DNA of 64,000 bases, from NCBI GenBank assembly GCA_040398805.1, contig JBBATK010000006.1, forward strand, positions 1-64,000, read 5' to 3'. Made by a program: the position numbers and the translations under genes. Shown in pieces: positions 61,594-64,000 of this stretch. Each line of letters opens with the position of its first letter. Position 1 is the first letter of the stretch. A model generated the notes under the pieces. That model was not told the origin of the DNA, ran no database searches, and was given only the letters and a program-made list of their open reading frames with translations. The DNA is from JBBATK01 sp040398805. Its GTDB lineage: Bacteria > Bacteroidota > Ignavibacteria > Kapaibacteriales > NICIL-2.

Positions 61594-62682
61594 ATGCAGG
61601 TCACTTCCCTTCACGCACTTCTTCGTTCGGACCCGCCGCCGGAGATCGTCTTCCTGTTCGGAGAGGAGGATTTCCTTCTGGAGGAGGCGTACAACGACCT
61701 GATCCGTGCGATTGCGAAGAAGAGCGTCTCGGAGTTCGACGTGGATATGGTGGACGGCGAGGAGACGACGGCCGAGCATATCGTCAGCATGGCGTCGGCA
61801 TTTCCCATGATGGGCGACCGCCGCTTGGTGGCCGTCAAGCACTTCGAAAAGTCCGTCGGGGGCAAACGCGCCAAACAAGCGGAGAAGTCACCCCTCGGCG
61901 CGTACATCACAGCGCCGGCGCCGCACACCACTCTGGTTCTGACGCTCACCCCGGGGTGTACGGCCAACGAGAACCTTAAAGGCGTTTCCTCTCTTTCAGG
62001 CTCCGGCAAGCAGGCGGAGAAGGCACAGGCCAAAATCAAGAAGCTGGGCTTCCCCTACAAGCAGCTGGTGGACCATGCGCAGTGGATCGAGTTCCCGCGC
62101 CTGCCCGAAAGCGCTATCGCCACGTGGATTACGAAGCGCGTCCAAGCGCGAGCCAAGTCCATCAGTCCCGAGGCGGCGGAATTCGTCATCGCACGATGCG
62201 GTACATCGCTACGAGAAATCGCGCAGGAGGTGGACAAGCTGGTGCTGTTCGTGGGAGATGCCGCAGAGGTGACGCTGGATGACGCCCTCACGGTGGTGGG
62301 AGAATCGCGGGAGTACAACGTGTTCGAGTTGCAGAAGGCCGTCGGAGAACGGGCATCGGCGAAGGCACTGACCATACTGGACCGCATGATGCGAGCTGAC
62401 CGACAGGAGATGCTCATCATCAGCATGCTCACACGGTACTTCCTTCAACTCTGGAAACTCCTCGATGCATCGAGCGCTCGCATGTCGTCGTTCGATATGG
62501 CGAAGGCGACGGGCATCAACTCCTATTTCATTCCCGAATACATGAGCGTGCTGCAGCGATACTCGGGTCCGCAGCTCGATAACGCGTTCTTCGCCCTGCG
62601 CGATGCGGACCGGCGACTGAAATCCGTCGGCGACGACCCGCTGATGATTCTGCAGCAGACCCTCATCCGTATCATGTCGTAA
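61594..62682 (+). CDS. holA: DNA polymerase III subunit delta
   Basis: A 362-residue delta subunit of the clamp loader, which opens the beta sliding clamp. The N-terminal FLFGEEDFLLEEAY segment, the AFPMMGDRRLVAVK motif and the C-terminal collar helices (LQQTLIRIMS end) are typical of HolA. It lies between the M16 operon, which diverges from it, and the convergent leuS gene. Confidence 0.94.
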   Translation: MQVTSLHALLRSDPPPEIVFLFGEEDFLLEEAYNDLIRAIAKKSVSEFDVDMVDGEETTAEHIVSMASAFPMMGDRRLVAVKHFEKSVGGKRAKQAEKSPLGAYITAPAPHTTLVLTLTPGCTANENLKGVSSLSGSGKQAEKAQAKIKKLGFPYKQLVDHAQWIEFPRLPESAIATWITKRVQARAKSISPEAAEFVIARCGTSLREIAQEVDKLVLFVGDAAEVTLDDALTVVGESREYNVFELQKAVGERASAKALTILDRMMRADRQEMLIISMLTRYFLQLWKLLDASSARMSSFDMAKATGINSYFIPEYMSVLQRYSGPQLDNAFFALRDADRRLKSVGDDPLMILQQTLIRIMS

Positions 62683-62720
62683 AAAAGAAGCCGCACCGGC
62701 GAAGGTCACTGCCGCCGGCA

Positions 62721-64000
62721 TCAGCCGCAAAGGAAGTTCACGAGCTTGCCCGGAACGGCGATGACCTTCTTGATGTCCTTGCCGCTCAATTCCGCAGCTA
62801 TCTGCTCATGCGCACGGGCGGCCGCTTCCATGGTCGCTGCATCGGCGTCCGCAGCCACGTTGAGCTTGGCACGGATCTTCGAATTGATCTGGACGATGAT
62901 TTCGATATGCGACAGCACGAGAGCCGCCTCATCGTAGTCCGGGAACGGCGCATACGTGATGCTTTCGTCATGACCCAGCGCGCTCCAAAGCTCTTCGGCC
63001 AAGTGCGGCGCGAACGGAGCAAGACAGACGGTGAATTTCTCCATCGCCTCGCGCGGCTTCTGCGCAGCGGGTGTGAACTCGTTGACGAAGGACATCATCT
63101 GCGCAACCGCCGTATTGAAGGAAAGGTTCGTGATGTCCTCGCCGATCTTCTTGATGGTCTGATGCAGCACGCGACGTTGGTTCTCCGTCATGGGGATGTC
63201 GACGACGTCGGGCGACAACGTGCGGTCTTCCGTCATCATCAGTCGCCATGCCCTGTTCAGGAAACGATGCACGCCTTCGATACCCTTGGTGGACCATGGC
63301 TTGGAGTCTTCCAAGGGACCCAGGAACATTTCGAACAGCCGCAACGCATCGGCGCCGTAATCGTGCACCACGTCGTCGGGGTTGATGACATTTCCCAGCG
63401 ACTTGGACATCTTCCGTCCGTCTTCGCCCAGGATCAATCCCTGATGGAACAGTCGCGCGAAGGGTTCCACGGTGCTCACGTGTCCGTAGTCGTACAACAC
63501 CTTGTGCCAGAAGCGCGCATACAACAAGTGCAGGACCGCGTGCTCGGTGCCGCCCACGTACAGGTCCACGCCGTTCCCTTGCATCCAATACCGTTCTTTG
63601 TCGCTGTCGCAGAACTTCGCGTCGTTATGGGGATCGATGAAGCGCAGGTAGTACCAGCACGATCCGGCCCACTGCGGCATGGTGTTCGTTTCGTACCGTG
63701 CCTTCTTGCCGGTCTTGGCATCGACAAAATTCACCCACGTATCCACGGTTGCCAGCGCACTCTCGCCGGTGCCGGAGGGCTTGAAGTCCTCCACATCCGG
63801 AAGCACGAGCGGCAGTTCGTCGAGCGACAGGGCACGCTTGGAGCCGTCGTCGAAGAACATGATGGGAACGGGCTCGCCCCAGTAGCGTTGACGTGAGAAC
63901 AGCCAGTCCCGCAGTTTGAAATTGATGCTGCGCTTGCCGATGCCGGACGACTCCAGCCACTCGATCATGAGCTTCTTGGCGATGGCCGTCGGCTCTTCGT
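62721..64000 (-). CDS. leuS: Leucyl-tRNA synthetase, C-terminal part (partial)
   Basis: The last 426 residues of a class Ia aminoacyl-tRNA synthetase; the 5' part lies beyond the right edge. The frame stays open to position 64000, so the ATG at 63968 is internal. Seen are the FSRQRYWGEPVP segment of the catalytic domain, the ARFWHKVLYD region, the KMSKS motif in GRKMSKSLGNVINPDDVV, the anticodon-binding helical domain and the small C-terminal domain ending GKLVNFLCG. It charges tRNA-Leu. The HIGH motif and the editing domain are outside the window. Confidence 0.97.
   Translation of the reverse strand, partial: EEPTAIAKKLMIEWLESSGIGKRSINFKLRDWLFSRQRYWGEPVPIMFFDDGSKRALSLDELPLVLPDVEDFKPSGTGESALATVDTWVNFVDAKTGKKARYETNTMPQWAGSCWYYLRFIDPHNDAKFCDSDKERYWMQGNGVDLYVGGTEHAVLHLLYARFWHKVLYDYGHVSTVEPFARLFHQGLILGEDGRKMSKSLGNVINPDDVVHDYGADALRLFEMFLGPLEDSKPWSTKGIEGVHRFLNRAWRLMMTEDRTLSPDVVDIPMTENQRRVLHQTIKKIGEDITNLSFNTAVAQMMSFVNEFTPAAQKPREAMEKFTVCLAPFAPHLAEELWSALGHDESITYAPFPDYDEAALVLSHIEIIVQINSKIRAKLNVAADADAATMEAAARAHEQIAAELSGKDIKKVIAVPGKLVNFLCG

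Overview
The window is a 64 kb piece of a GC-rich bacterial chromosome carrying mostly ordinary housekeeping genes. I see no phage, insertion sequence, plasmid or CRISPR array. Three kinds of evidence point to the Bacteroidota/Chlorobiota superphylum, perhaps a Kapabacteria- or Ignavibacteria-like lineage. Five large exported proteins end in type IX secretion (T9SS)-like C-terminal sorting domains. Several genes have a TAnnTTTG motif 34-60 nt before the start codon, as in the Bacteroidota -7 promoter element. Many starts have little or no Shine-Dalgarno sequence. The taxonomic placement is inference, because the window has no rRNA.

Layout. Positions 1-6745: the end of biotin carboxylase, a TonB-dependent receptor, a stomatin/SPFH protein and a T9SS-exported FG-GAP/ASPIC-UnbV protein. 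6793-19827: PcrA/UvrD helicase, a BamD lipoprotein, LD-carboxypeptidase, AccD, a PaaN-type aldehyde dehydrogenase, a DUF6544-like protein, a PhoD-like phosphatase coupled to a GT39-type membrane protein, and a two-domain oxidoreductase. 19994-32509, all on the minus strand: the transcription/translation block, in transcript order tRNA-Tyr, tRNA-Gly, tRNA-Thr, tRNA-Trp, secE, nusG, rplK, rplA, rplJ, rplL, rpoB, rpoC. No tuf gene lies among the tRNAs, and there are candidate RNA control elements before rplJ and between rplL and rpoB.

32588-41559: carA, a lipoprotein-like MsrA coupled to a DUF1573 protein, an S41 processing protease, an ECF sigma factor with an unusual anti-sigma protein that appears to end in an outer-membrane beta-barrel, two coupled genes of unknown function, and rimO. 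41681-45896: a three-gene minus-strand operon (HpnA-like epimerase, CPBP protein, PAP2 phosphatase) divergent from an HpnE-like FAD enzyme, suggesting an isoprenoid or envelope-lipid theme. 46046-57702: four T9SS cargo genes, one of them a clear peptide-N-glycosidase F homologue, interspersed with Mrp/ApbC plus NifU-like iron-sulfur carriers, phosphotransacetylase and an orphan MlaE permease. 57840-64000: a two-subunit M16 peptidase (one catalytic, one inactive with a LolA-like tail), holA and the C-terminal part of leuS.

The strongest leads are the sigma/anti-sigma-barrel pair, the PNGase F-like exported protein, the split M16 peptidase, the coupled unknown genes at 39240-40174, and the RNA/DNA elements within the rpl-rpo operon.
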